NCBI GenBank assembly: GCA_947168625.1
Contig: CAMVMQ010000020.1
Span: 1 to 13,139 of the forward strand
DNA from: an uncultured Caryophanales bacterium
GTDB taxonomy: Bacteria > Bacillota_I > Bacilli_A > RF39 > UBA660
Direction of reading: 5' to 3'
Length of the DNA stretch: 13,139 bases
Below, piece by piece: positions 5,774 through 13,098 of this stretch. A program made the translations under genes and the position numbers. Below the pieces are notes generated by a model that ran no database searches, was not told the origin of the DNA, and worked only from the letters and a program-made list of their open reading frames with translations. The first letter of the stretch is position 1, and every line of letters starts with the position of its first letter.

Positions 5774-7851
5774 ACATCACCTCTTTTATAACTTTTTAAA
5801 TGACCATCTTCCAGTTTAATTAAACGATTAAACAAATCAATATTATCCTTCCTATGTGAAATAATTAGAAAGGTAACACTTTCATACTCTTTAAAAATAT
5901 TTAAAAGTATCTTCCTTTCCAGGACACTATCAATTTCATTAAACCCCTCATCAATCATAATAATATTACTATTTTTAAGTAAACTACGAGCTAGTATTAT
6001 TCTTCTCCTTTGACCTCCAGATATATTAACACCATTTTCTTCAAGCATATAATCATATCCCAAAGAAATATCTTTTACTATTTCATCTACATATACTAGT
6101 TTAACTACTTTCTGAAACTCCTCTTCTAAAACATTTCTTCCTAAAATAATATTTTCTTTAATACTTCCAGTAAAAATAATTTCATTTTGTGAAATATAAG
6201 TTATTTTATTTCTTATATCACTTAAACTATAATCATTTAAATCATAACCATCAATATAAATCTTATCCCTAGGACAAGAATAATATTTGTAGATTAGTTT
6301 CATAATTGTCGACTTACCACACCCAGATGAACCAAGTATTAATACCCTATCACCCTTATTAATATTAAAACTAATATCTTCAAAAACATTATATTTATTG
6401 TTATAAGAATAAGTTAAATTATTAAAACTTATCTTTCCATATACATCCAATAAATGTTTATCATATACTTCTTCTTCTTCAACACCAAGTAAATTATTTG
6501 CCCTAATAATAGCATTTTGAATAAAATGATATTCCCCTAAGACATCAATAATACTTCTAACAGGATAAATCAAATAACTAGAAAGAAGCGTAATATTCAT
6601 GTAATTCCCCATAGAAAGAGTATCATTAATAATTAGTCTAATCGAGGTATAACCAACAAATAATAGTCCCAAATCAGTTACTATTTCTTTAAAGAAATTC
6701 ATTAAATTTTCCATACTATCTTTCTGATAAGAAACATTTAAGAGATTAGAATATTTCTTAGAAAAATTAAGAATAATATTATCTTCTATATTTAATCCCT
6801 TAATACTTTCATATGCATTTATTGTTTCAACAATATAACTATTTACTAAAGATAATTTCTCTTGAAGACATTTTGTTAACATTTTAATTGGATAATTAAA
6901 GATAATAATTATAATTAAATAAATAAAAGTAATTAATAAAAGTATAAATAGTATTTTAGGACTTAATAAATAAATTATTAAAGATGATATAATAAAGATA
7001 ATACCATCTAAAAAGATACTAACCATAACTTTAGAGATAAAATTTTTTACTGAAAACAAATCACTAAGTCTTGAAAGAACTTCACCAGTCGTCTTATTTT
7101 TATAGTAATAAAAAGGAAGTAGAATTATTTTACTAAAAGCATTTAAGATAATACTAACATCTAATTTTTGATTAAGATAAACAATCAAAAAATTCCTTAA
7201 ATAATTTGTAACTGTTTTTACTATAGACAAAATGGAGAACAAAATAGTTACAACAATTAAATTACTAGTAGTAGTATCTATAACATTATCAAAGATAATT
7301 TGCGAGTAAAAAGAAGAAAGACAAGAAAGAAAAGTAAAGATCAAACTTAGAATAAAAAGAAAAATAAGTAGTTTTTTATTTAAAATAAGTACATTAATAA
7401 TTATTTTATTAAGTGTTCTTTCATTACTACATATAGGAAGACTTTTATTTTTATCAAAAACCATAATATTGCCTGTCCAAATACCTGTAAAATCAAATAA
7501 ATCCATAACTACTTTACCTCTAGCAGGATCCATAATTAATACTTTAGTTTCACTAACACTATAAACAACAACAAAATGCATATAGTTATCTCTTTTTATT
7601 TGGGCAATAAAAGGCACATTCATGTCACTTATTTTAACAATATTATCTGAAACATAAGCATACACATTAAGCCCTATATTTTCTGCTGCCTCCTTCAAAT
7701 TATAAAAACTTGTACCATCTTTACCCGTCTTAGTTAGATTTATCAATCTTTCTAATGATATATCACCTCCATAATAACGAATGATTGATAAAAGACATGC
7801 CGCACCGCAATCTTTATTTCCTTCTTGAAGAATAATTAAACTTTTTTTCAT
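5770..7851 (-). CDS. Peptidase-containing ABC transporter (C39 bacteriocin exporter)
   Basis: A 693-aa PCAT that cleaves double-glycine leaders and exports the mature peptide. The N-terminal C39 protease domain (about residues 1-130) has oxyanion Gln9, catalytic Cys15 in NKDCGAAC, His92 and Asp108 in MDPARGK, so it should be active. A hydrophobic membrane domain with about six spans follows (about 155-440). The ATPase domain has Walker A GSSGCGKST (507-515), Q-loop Gln555, signature ISGGQ (610-614), Walker B IMIDE (631-635) and switch His666. The D-loop is NEID rather than SALD. The ATG at 7851 has a GAGGAGG ribosome binding site. It is the first gene of the operon and is coupled to the small membrane protein and two peptide genes that supply its likely substrates. 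Confidence 0.95.
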   Translation of the reverse strand: MKKSLIILQEGNKDCGAACLLSIIRYYGGDISLERLINLTKTGKDGTSFYNLKEAAENIGLNVYAYVSDNIVKISDMNVPFIAQIKRDNYMHFVVVYSVSETKVLIMDPARGKVVMDLFDFTGIWTGNIMVFDKNKSLPICSNERTLNKIIINVLILNKKLLIFLFILSLIFTFLSCLSSFYSQIIFDNVIDTTTSNLIVVTILFSILSIVKTVTNYLRNFLIVYLNQKLDVSIILNAFSKIILLPFYYYKNKTTGEVLSRLSDLFSVKNFISKVMVSIFLDGIIFIISSLIIYLLSPKILFILLLITFIYLIIIIIFNYPIKMLTKCLQEKLSLVNSYIVETINAYESIKGLNIEDNIILNFSKKYSNLLNVSYQKDSMENLMNFFKEIVTDLGLLFVGYTSIRLIINDTLSMGNYMNITLLSSYLIYPVRSIIDVLGEYHFIQNAIIRANNLLGVEEEEVYDKHLLDVYGKISFNNLTYSYNNKYNVFEDISFNINKGDRVLILGSSGCGKSTIMKLIYKYYSCPRDKIYIDGYDLNDYSLSDIRNKITYISQNEIIFTGSIKENIILGRNVLEEEFQKVVKLVYVDEIVKDISLGYDYMLEENGVNISGGQRRRIILARSLLKNSNIIMIDEGFNEIDSVLERKILLNIFKEYESVTFLIISHRKDNIDLFNRLIKLEDGHLKSYKRGDV

Positions 7852-7967
7852 TCTACCTCCTCACAAACTATATACAACATTTATAGGTTATTTTTCTAAG
7901 TTTTTCGAAAAAAAGTAAAAAAAATTCTCCCCTTTCACACATTTATACTTATAAATAGTTTTATAGC
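7852..7967 (-). promoter_or_regulatory. Upstream region of the peptide export operon
   Basis: This region must hold the operon's promoter because the cotE terminator precedes it. The best -10 candidate is TATAAA with an upstream TGC (minus 7968-7960). It has no good -35 and would give a leader of about 110 bases. A second TATAAA sits nearer the gene with only a poor -35. The leader contains a 12-bp palindrome (TTTTTCGAAAAA, 7901-7912) and a purine-rich GAAAGGGGAG. I cannot decide between the promoters. Confidence 0.4.
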
Positions 7968-8000
7968 AAAAATAAAAGAAGACTATTTACTTTCTTCTTT
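7968..8000 (-). terminator. Intrinsic terminator of cotE
   Basis: An 8-bp stem, AAAGAAGA (8000-7993) with TCTTCTTT (7982-7975), has a 10-base loop and the tail TATTTTT. The 5' arm codes for the acidic end of CotE and the TAG stop is in the loop. The stem is identical to that of the terminator at 705-736. Confidence 0.7.
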
Positions 8001-8528
8001 AAGATAATCTTCTTTTACTTCATTATCAATATTTTTTAAATCTTCTTCTTTAACTTCATCATCTTTAATTTCATCCCATGGTTCTTCATCTTCTTCAATA
8101 GCTATTTTAACCTTAGTATCACCAACTATCTCAACTCCCAATTCTTTTTCAATATCAATTACAATATTATTACCGTCTTCTTTAGCAGAAATACAAGAAG
8201 GTCCTTTTAAACATCTAACTATAATATCCTTTTCACCAGTATCAGTAGTTTCTTTCTGAACAACTGATACTACCTCAGTATAAGGAATACTTTTAGTAAT
8301 AACTGATGTCTTAGTATCATCATCATAAGAATACCATAAATTAACATCATAAGAGCCATCTATCTCTATTTTCTTATTAATTTCTTTACCAGAAAACTTA
8401 TGATTTATAACCCATGCCCCTAGTACAGTATCTACTTTTGTACCAGTATCAATACTATAAGTATTACGATAATACTTTTTACCCTTTCCGACTACAGCCT
8501 TAGTAACTATTTCTTTATATGCTGACAA
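7983..8528 (-). CDS. cotE: Outer spore coat morphogenetic protein CotE
   Basis: CotE is made in the mother cell during sporulation and anchors the outer coat around the forespore. Resemblance to Bacillus CotE runs through the N-terminal EIVTKAVVGKGKKY, LGAWVINHKFSGK, the central YDVNLWYSYDDDTKTSVIT, and VEIVGDTKVKI. It ends in a strongly acidic tail rich in Glu and Asp, also a CotE trait. The frame opens with a GTG at 8537, but that codon abuts the ribosome binding site. TTG at 8528 sits about eight bases after GAGGGG and gives MSAYKEIVTKAV, aligned with the Bacillus start, and 181 aa. The gene implies that the organism forms endospores. It is downstream of the DUF421 gene and ends in its own terminator. 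Confidence 0.92.
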   Translation of the reverse strand: MSAYKEIVTKAVVGKGKKYYRNTYSIDTGTKVDTVLGAWVINHKFSGKEINKKIEIDGSYDVNLWYSYDDDTKTSVITKSIPYTEVVSVVQKETTDTGEKDIIVRCLKGPSCISAKEDGNNIVIDIEKELGVEIVGDTKVKIAIEEDEEPWDEIKDDEVKEEDLKNIDNEVKEDYLKEESK

Positions 8529-8583
8529 AGATATCACCCCTCACCATAACTTATGTGAGATATAGGAAAAAAGTACCAAATAT

Positions 8584-9219
8584 TTATATTAAATCATCAT
8601 TTTTTATAATAAATATATTTTTATCTTTATAAAAAGCAAAGAAAACATCTTGAAGTTTAATATCTTTTTTATCTAAAAAATCATATACCCATTTCTTATC
8701 TTTTTTTAAGTGTTTAATTGTATCTAATTGAATATCACCATCTAGTATCAGTGGAAGAGGAAGAGGACTTTTTCCACTTGCATAAGGAAATACTGACAAA
8801 GTACCAGAGCCTTCCAATATAGCATATTCTATCTCTTCAATACTACGATATCCTTTATCTCTTAATTGTACTAATAAATCATCTAAATTATATCTTTGCT
8901 TTAACATTTCATTATAATTAATCTTTCCGTTTTTAATAATAACTGAAGGATTACCATCCAAGAGAATTCTAAATTTAGGTTTCTTTAAACTTAGATAAGA
9001 TAAAATACACTCTAATAGAACTAAAATAGTTATCGGAACAATCGAATACAATAATGATTTATTATAATTTTCAATACTAATAACCGCTAATTCCGCTATT
9101 AAAAGAGTTACAACTAAATCAACAATATTTAACTGTCCCAATTCCCTTTTACCCATAATTCGATATATTATTATAATAAAAACATAAAAGAAAATAGTTC
9201 TTATAATTACACTTATCAT
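8584..9219 (-). CDS. DUF421 (YetF-type) membrane protein
   Basis: A 211-aa protein with three N-terminal membrane segments (about residues 3-19, 32-50 and 56-77) and a cytoplasmic YetF-type domain. Family signatures are MGKRELGQLN (22-31), the FRILLDGNPSVIIKNGKI region (83-100), and EYAILEGSGTLSVF (131-144). Members occur in many spore-formers; some affect spore germination or redox resistance in Bacillus, but the biochemical function is not settled. The ATG at 9219 has only a modest GGTGA site. In Bacillus a DUF421 gene (yrbG) also lies close to a TIGR04086 gene, as here with the divergent gene at 9291, so the context is conserved. It lies 55 bases upstream of cotE and may be co-transcribed with it. 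Confidence 0.9.
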   Translation of the reverse strand: MISVIIRTIFFYVFIIIIYRIMGKRELGQLNIVDLVVTLLIAELAVISIENYNKSLLYSIVPITILVLLECILSYLSLKKPKFRILLDGNPSVIIKNGKINYNEMLKQRYNLDDLLVQLRDKGYRSIEEIEYAILEGSGTLSVFPYASGKSPLPLPLILDGDIQLDTIKHLKKDKKWVYDFLDKKDIKLQDVFFAFYKDKNIFIIKNDDLI

Positions 9220-9290
9220 ATTATCACCATTATCATTATGTTATAAAGAATATTTTTTTATACAATTACGTATTATTTAGTGGTGATTAT

Positions 9291-9641
9291 ATGAAATACT
9301 ATTTAAAAAGCTCACTTTATACTCTTGGAATAATCTTAATTAGTTCTATTATTATTACTATTTTAAATTACTTTAATATAATAAATGGTAAAGTATTAGA
9401 TATTATTATTTATATTATTCCACTAATAAGTACAATGATAGGAAGCTTTATCTTAGGTAAAGCAAGTAATAAAAAAGGATACATTGAAGGATTAAAATAT
9501 GCTGGTATCTGGTCAATTATTTTCTTAATAATAAGTATTATTCTTAAACAAATAAATCTTTCTAGTATAATCTTCTTTATTATTTTAATTCTCCTTTCCA
9601 TGTTAGGAGCAATTCTTGGTATAAACAAAAAAAGAGTTTAA
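9291..9641 (+). CDS. TIGR04086 family membrane protein (YrzE-like)
   Basis: A 116-aa very hydrophobic protein with four predicted membrane spans, near residues 10-28, 35-56, 68-86 and 92-111. GSFILGKASNKKGYIEGLKYAG in the middle, a Gly-rich loop with Lys and Glu, is typical of this family of unknown function. The ATG at 9291 has a GGTGAT site nine bases upstream. It is divergent from the DUF421 gene across 71 bases (9220-9290) that contain AT-rich promoter material without clear hexamers. It converges on the PBP gene. The antisense frame across it is a shadow. Placement beside DUF421 matches the Bacillus yrbG/yrzE neighbourhood and strengthens the call. Confidence 0.85.
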   Translation: MKYYLKSSLYTLGIILISSIIITILNYFNIINGKVLDIIIYIIPLISTMIGSFILGKASNKKGYIEGLKYAGIWSIIFLIISIILKQINLSSIIFFIILILLSMLGAILGINKKRV

Positions 9642-9651
9642 ACTCTTTTTT
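9628..9651. terminator. Bidirectional terminator between TIGR04086 and PBP genes
   Basis: A perfect 24-bp palindrome: six A, then GAGTTT, then its mirror image ending in six T. It serves the plus-strand gene, whose TAA stop is at the centre, and the minus-strand PBP gene, whose stop is 11 bases away. Confidence 0.85.
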
Positions 9652-9662
9652 ATTTAATTATC

Positions 9663-11774
9663 TCACATTCCCAAGTCATAGTATTTATTTACTATCTGAG
9701 ATGATATTCTCTTAGTAACTGCCGAAGTACTAGCATCTGGCACACTAACATCAGGAGACACTACAACTATACTCATTCTAGGATTTTCCGCAGGTGAATA
9801 CCCAACAAAAGAAGAAGTAATAGTCTCAGTATCTACTTTATTATCACCATCAGTATCAATAAAACTCTGACTAGTACCAGTTTTACCCGCTGAATTTGTA
9901 TAACTACCCATATAACCATAACCTAGTCCTCTAGATACAACTGCTGAAAAGCCTTCATGAACTCTATTCATATATTTATCATCAATATCAACCTTACCAA
10001 GTTCTTCCTTTTCACTCTTGTATATTAAAGAACCAAATTTCTCTTTACTATCGCTAGCTTTATACACTTCTTTCAATAAATATGGCTTTAATCTCGTTCC
10101 TCCATTAGCAAGAGTATTAATATACTGAGATAATTGAATTGGTGTATAAGTATCATACTGACCAATTGAAAAATCAAGTAAATGACCAGGAAGTCTACTT
10201 TTACCCATATATCCTAAACTTTCTACTGGAAGATCAATACCAGTTTTAACACCTAGTCCGAAAGAAGCATACATATTTCGATATTTATCAAAAGCACTCT
10301 CATCTATCGATAATCCTTCATTATAATTATAAGATCCTCCTCCTACTTTAATGGCTATTTTATATTGATAAACATTTGAAGAATACTGAAGAGCATAAAT
10401 ATCATCAATATATCCCATTGTACGCCATGAACATTTCAATGGAGTATCCTTAATCTTAATACATTCATCAAGTATCCTAAAGCCAATATCGATAGCACCA
10501 TACTTATATCCTACTAACATCGAAGCTCCTTTAACAATACTACCTGGAGTAACTGGAAGAGTAACAATACCCGGAGTATAATCAATAATCTTCTTAGTAC
10601 CATTATCCTCTACTACCTGTTTACCACCCATAGCAAGTATTTCTCCAGTATTAGGATCAGATACAATAGCAAAAGAACGATTATAATAATTAGTACCTGG
10701 TTCTCCCTTAGCATTATATACTTCATTAGCTAAAACATCTTCTAAATACTTCTGAAGATTAATATCAATAGTTAAAACAATATCACTACCTCTTTCACCC
10801 TCTTTTACTAGTTCATAACTATTATCAGATAATAAATGATATTTAGCTTTTGTACCCTTTAAATAATCTTCATACTGATATTCTAAATATGATATACCTA
10901 CTCGATCATCTAAAGAATAACCCTTTTTTAAATAAGTATCCGCTAGTTCCTCAGGAATACCCTGACTATTAGATGAAACACTTCCTAATATTGATTTAAA
11001 AGTATCTCCATATAAATATACCCTTTCCCAATCTAATTTCGTATTAAATCCCATTAAATTATCAATATTCTCACTAATATAAGCATACTCAGTATCAGTA
11101 ACATCCTTATTTTTAATAACCTTCTCTGAATAAGAATAACCTTTATTCATTAAATAATAAATATAAGCAGCTTCTTTATCTCTTTCATCAAAAGAATTTA
11201 CCTCATCATTAATTCTTTCAAATATCAAATCAATAATATCACTATCATTAAGCTTTCTCTTTTCATATAAGTCCCATTCTTTATTCTTAATCTTTTTCCT
11301 ACACTCTTCATAATGGCCCTTATAATAAAAATTTTTAAGTTTAGTATCATCAACTTTAGAATAATCAACATCAATATTATCACTAATAGTATAAGCAAGA
11401 TTAATTTCATCTTTAGTTTTAATACCATCTTGTTTTTTATAATAAATAGTTTTAATTGCTTCATTATCTACAAGCAAATTATAATTCCTATCATATATTC
11501 TTCCTCTTGGAGCACTAGTACTCTCAATAGTCTTCTCAGTAGAATATGCAAGCCTTTCTTTATATTCATCATTTTTTAACACCTGAAGATAAAATAGTCT
11601 TATTCCAATAACAAGATATAATAGAGAAAAAACAAAAGCAATTATTTTATATCTCTTATCCATTACCTCAAAAAGATTCTTATTACTTTTCTTTTTTTTC
11701 TTATTAATAGGTTTCTTCTTTTTCTTAACTTCTAATAACTTATTACTATTATTACTTATTTTTTTCTTTTTCAT
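9663..11774 (-). CDS. Class B penicillin-binding protein (peptidoglycan D,D-transpeptidase, PBP2-like)
   Basis: A 703-aa monofunctional transpeptidase that cross-links peptidoglycan outside the membrane. A Lys-rich cytoplasmic tail (residues 2-34) precedes one membrane anchor (about 42-63). The pedestal domain begins with STSAPRGRIYDRN (85-97). The catalytic domain has S412-x-x-K415 in PGSIVKGA, S465-S-N467 and K631-T-G in AGKTGTSQ, so all three penicillin-binding motifs are intact. Directly after KTG is an acidic DTDGDNKVD loop (640-648) resembling a calcium-binding EF-hand loop. The ATG at 11774 has a GAGGG site very close to it. The position, away from the dcw cluster, suggests an elongation-type or sporulation-linked PBP2 rather than FtsI; this is inference. 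It is a single-gene unit. Confidence 0.93.
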   Translation of the reverse strand: MKKKKISNNSNKLLEVKKKKKPINKKKKKSNKNLFEVMDKRYKIIAFVFSLLYLVIGIRLFYLQVLKNDEYKERLAYSTEKTIESTSAPRGRIYDRNYNLLVDNEAIKTIYYKKQDGIKTKDEINLAYTISDNIDVDYSKVDDTKLKNFYYKGHYEECRKKIKNKEWDLYEKRKLNDSDIIDLIFERINDEVNSFDERDKEAAYIYYLMNKGYSYSEKVIKNKDVTDTEYAYISENIDNLMGFNTKLDWERVYLYGDTFKSILGSVSSNSQGIPEELADTYLKKGYSLDDRVGISYLEYQYEDYLKGTKAKYHLLSDNSYELVKEGERGSDIVLTIDINLQKYLEDVLANEVYNAKGEPGTNYYNRSFAIVSDPNTGEILAMGGKQVVEDNGTKKIIDYTPGIVTLPVTPGSIVKGASMLVGYKYGAIDIGFRILDECIKIKDTPLKCSWRTMGYIDDIYALQYSSNVYQYKIAIKVGGGSYNYNEGLSIDESAFDKYRNMYASFGLGVKTGIDLPVESLGYMGKSRLPGHLLDFSIGQYDTYTPIQLSQYINTLANGGTRLKPYLLKEVYKASDSKEKFGSLIYKSEKEELGKVDIDDKYMNRVHEGFSAVVSRGLGYGYMGSYTNSAGKTGTSQSFIDTDGDNKVDTETITSSFVGYSPAENPRMSIVVVSPDVSVPDASTSAVTKRISSQIVNKYYDLGM

Positions 11775-11789
11775 ATTCCCTCTTTAATT

Positions 11790-11798
11790 ATTATATCA
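11790..11798 (-). promoter_or_regulatory. PBP gene promoter, extended -10
   Basis: TGATATAAT on the minus strand, 16 bases before the ATG, is a complete extended -10. No strong -35 is visible. The 64-base divergent gap to the DUF2624 gene contains nothing else I can assign. Confidence 0.55.
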
Positions 11799-11838
11799 TA
11801 AACAAAGAAAATATACATAAACTTTATTAGGTGAAATT

Positions 11839-12120
11839 ATGAATATTTATTTAATTACAGAATATGTAAATAGAATGACTAAAGAAGATATAAATAAGTT
11901 TTCTATAAAACAAGGAATAATACTTGATAATGAGGAATTAGATTTAATATATACTTATATTAAATCTAATTATAAAACTATTCTATTTGGTAATCCTAAA
12001 AATATTTTAGAAGAAATTAAAAGTAAAGTAAGACCTCTTACTTATAGTAAAATTGAAAATCTATATATTAAATTCAAAGACAAAATAGATATATTTACCA
12101 AACAAATACGCGAAAACTAA
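11839..12120 (+). CDS. DUF2624 family protein (YqfT-like)
   Basis: A 93-aa small cytoplasmic protein of unknown function, mostly helical. The opening (VNRMTKEDINKFSIKQGIILDNEELDLIYTYIKSN) and the following ILEEIKSKVRPLTYSKIENLYIKF fit DUF2624. Bacillus YqfT, of the same family, is encoded next to the endonuclease IV gene, and here too nfo is adjacent, though in the opposite orientation. The neighbourhood supports the call more than any single motif does. The ATG at 11839 has an AGGTGA site. The last four bases overlap the end of nfo on the other strand. Confidence 0.7.
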   Translation: MNIYLITEYVNRMTKEDINKFSIKQGIILDNEELDLIYTYIKSNYKTILFGNPKNILEEIKSKVRPLTYSKIENLYIKFKDKIDIFTKQIREN

Positions 12121-12131
12121 TTTCGCGTATT
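12105..12131. terminator. Bidirectional terminator inside the overlapping ends of DUF2624 and nfo
   Basis: An 11-bp perfect stem, AATACGCGAAA (12105-12115) with TTTCGCGTATT (12121-12131), has a 5-base loop. A T-rich tract follows on the plus strand and a shorter one on the minus strand. Both arms are coding and both stop codons sit in the loop. Confidence 0.8.
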
Positions 12132-13028
12132 ATCTTTTCTTATTTTATCTATAAGTTCCTTATCAAATATTTTATTTCTAATCATAGCAATCTCATACTT
12201 ATATGGAGGATATTCTCTTTCCTTACTATTATCATCCCTACTAACATAAGGAGTCTCTAATATTTTAGGAACACTCTCTAATCTATTATTGTATATAACA
12301 TTAATTAAATTATCAAACCCAATAGTACCTAATCCAATATTTTCATGTCTATCTTTATGACTATCTATAATATTCTTACTATCATTAACATGAACACAGC
12401 CTATGTATTTAATACCAATCTTATTATCAAATTCATCTAGTATTTTATCAAATTCACTAATATCATAACCAGCATCATTAAGATGACAAGTATCAAGACA
12501 TACTCCTATCTTATCTTTATATTTAACATTATCAATTATAGTTTTTAATTCATCAAAATTTCTACCAACTTCATTACCCTTACCAGCCATTGTTTCTAGT
12601 AATATTTTAACATCATAATCATTATCTAAGATAAAATTAAGTCCATCACTAATACTCTTAATAGCATCTTCTCTTGAAGAAGAAACAGCAGATCCAGGAT
12701 GAAGAACCATATACCTAATACCAAGTCTATTACATCTTTCAATTTCTTCCTTAAGAAATGATACAGAAAAATCAAAGTTCTCCCTATTAGCTAAATTTAC
12801 AATATATGGAGCATGAACAATAACTTTATTTATATCAATACCATTATCCTCCATAATCTTAAGAGCTTCCTCTTTCTTCTTTAAATCAATCTCTCCCCTT
12901 CTAGTATTCTGAGGAGCACCAGTATAAAACATAAATGTATTAGCATTATAACTTAAAGCCTCATTAACACTACCAATCATCTGACTATCATTCTTAAATG
13001 ATACATGACAACCTATTATTAATCCCAT
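12117..13028 (-). CDS. nfo: Endonuclease IV (deoxyribonuclease IV, AP endonuclease)
   Basis: This enzyme cuts DNA 5' of abasic sites in base excision repair, using three zinc ions in a TIM barrel. All ligands can be traced: His72 (VIVHAPY), His110 (MVLHPGS), Glu145 (LLETMAGKG), Asp179 and His182 (CLDTCHLNDAGYD), His213 (CVHVNDSK), Asp226 and His228 (KDRHENIG) and Glu258 (ILETPY). The length of 303 aa is normal. The ATG at 13028 has a GAGAGG site seven bases upstream. In Bacillus this enzyme is expressed in the forespore and protects spores, which fits the sporulation gene nearby. Here it has a vegetative-looking promoter and overlaps a convergent DUF2624 gene by four bases. Confidence 0.96.
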   Translation of the reverse strand: MGLIIGCHVSFKNDSQMIGSVNEALSYNANTFMFYTGAPQNTRRGEIDLKKKEEALKIMEDNGIDINKVIVHAPYIVNLANRENFDFSVSFLKEEIERCNRLGIRYMVLHPGSAVSSSREDAIKSISDGLNFILDNDYDVKILLETMAGKGNEVGRNFDELKTIIDNVKYKDKIGVCLDTCHLNDAGYDISEFDKILDEFDNKIGIKYIGCVHVNDSKNIIDSHKDRHENIGLGTIGFDNLINVIYNNRLESVPKILETPYVSRDDNSKEREYPPYKYEIAMIRNKIFDKELIDKIRKDNTRN

Positions 13029-13052
13029 TTAAATACCTCTCTTACATATATA

Positions 13053-13061
13053 ATTCTATCA
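13053..13061 (-). promoter_or_regulatory. nfo: Candidate nfo promoter, extended -10
   Basis: TGATAGAAT on the minus strand, 24 bases before the ATG. The -35 region is only a T-run from the preceding terminator, so this is a tentative assignment. Confidence 0.45.
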
Positions 13062-13076
13062 TAAATTAGTAAAAGA

Positions 13077-13098
13077 AAAAAGCAATTAATTGCTTTTT
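13077..13098. terminator. Palindromic terminator upstream of nfo
   Basis: A perfect 22-bp palindrome: AAAAAGCAATT and its mirror image. It would end transcription of a minus-strand gene that lies beyond the right edge, and works in both directions. No coding sequence can be assigned in the last 40 bases. Confidence 0.7.

Noticed and set aside
5010..7851. Possibility that the export operon is a lanthipeptide or sactipeptide cluster
   Set aside because: No LanM, LanB/C, radical SAM or other modification gene is present, and the peptides lack clustered Ser/Thr/Cys.
7860..7945. A 24-codon frame in the exporter's leader, starting ATG TGT GAA
   Set aside because: It has no ribosome binding site, and its composition (Phe, Lys) reflects the T- and A-runs. 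It has no leader motif.
8547..8574. Sigma-K-like promoter before cotE: AC near 8574, 17-bp spacer, CATAAGTTA at 8555-8547 on the minus strand
   Set aside because: The match to CATAnnnTA is good, but the predicted start would fall within the cotE ribosome binding site, leaving almost no leader. It may be chance in AT-rich DNA.
9410..9628. Minus-strand frame of 72 codons opposite the TIGR04086 gene
   Set aside because: It lies wholly antisense to a recognisable membrane protein and has no ribosome binding site or family resemblance.
11225..11579. Two further open frames overlapping the PBP gene on both strands
   Set aside because: They are low-complexity Ile/Leu/Lys/Asn-rich shadows of the PBP coding sequence.
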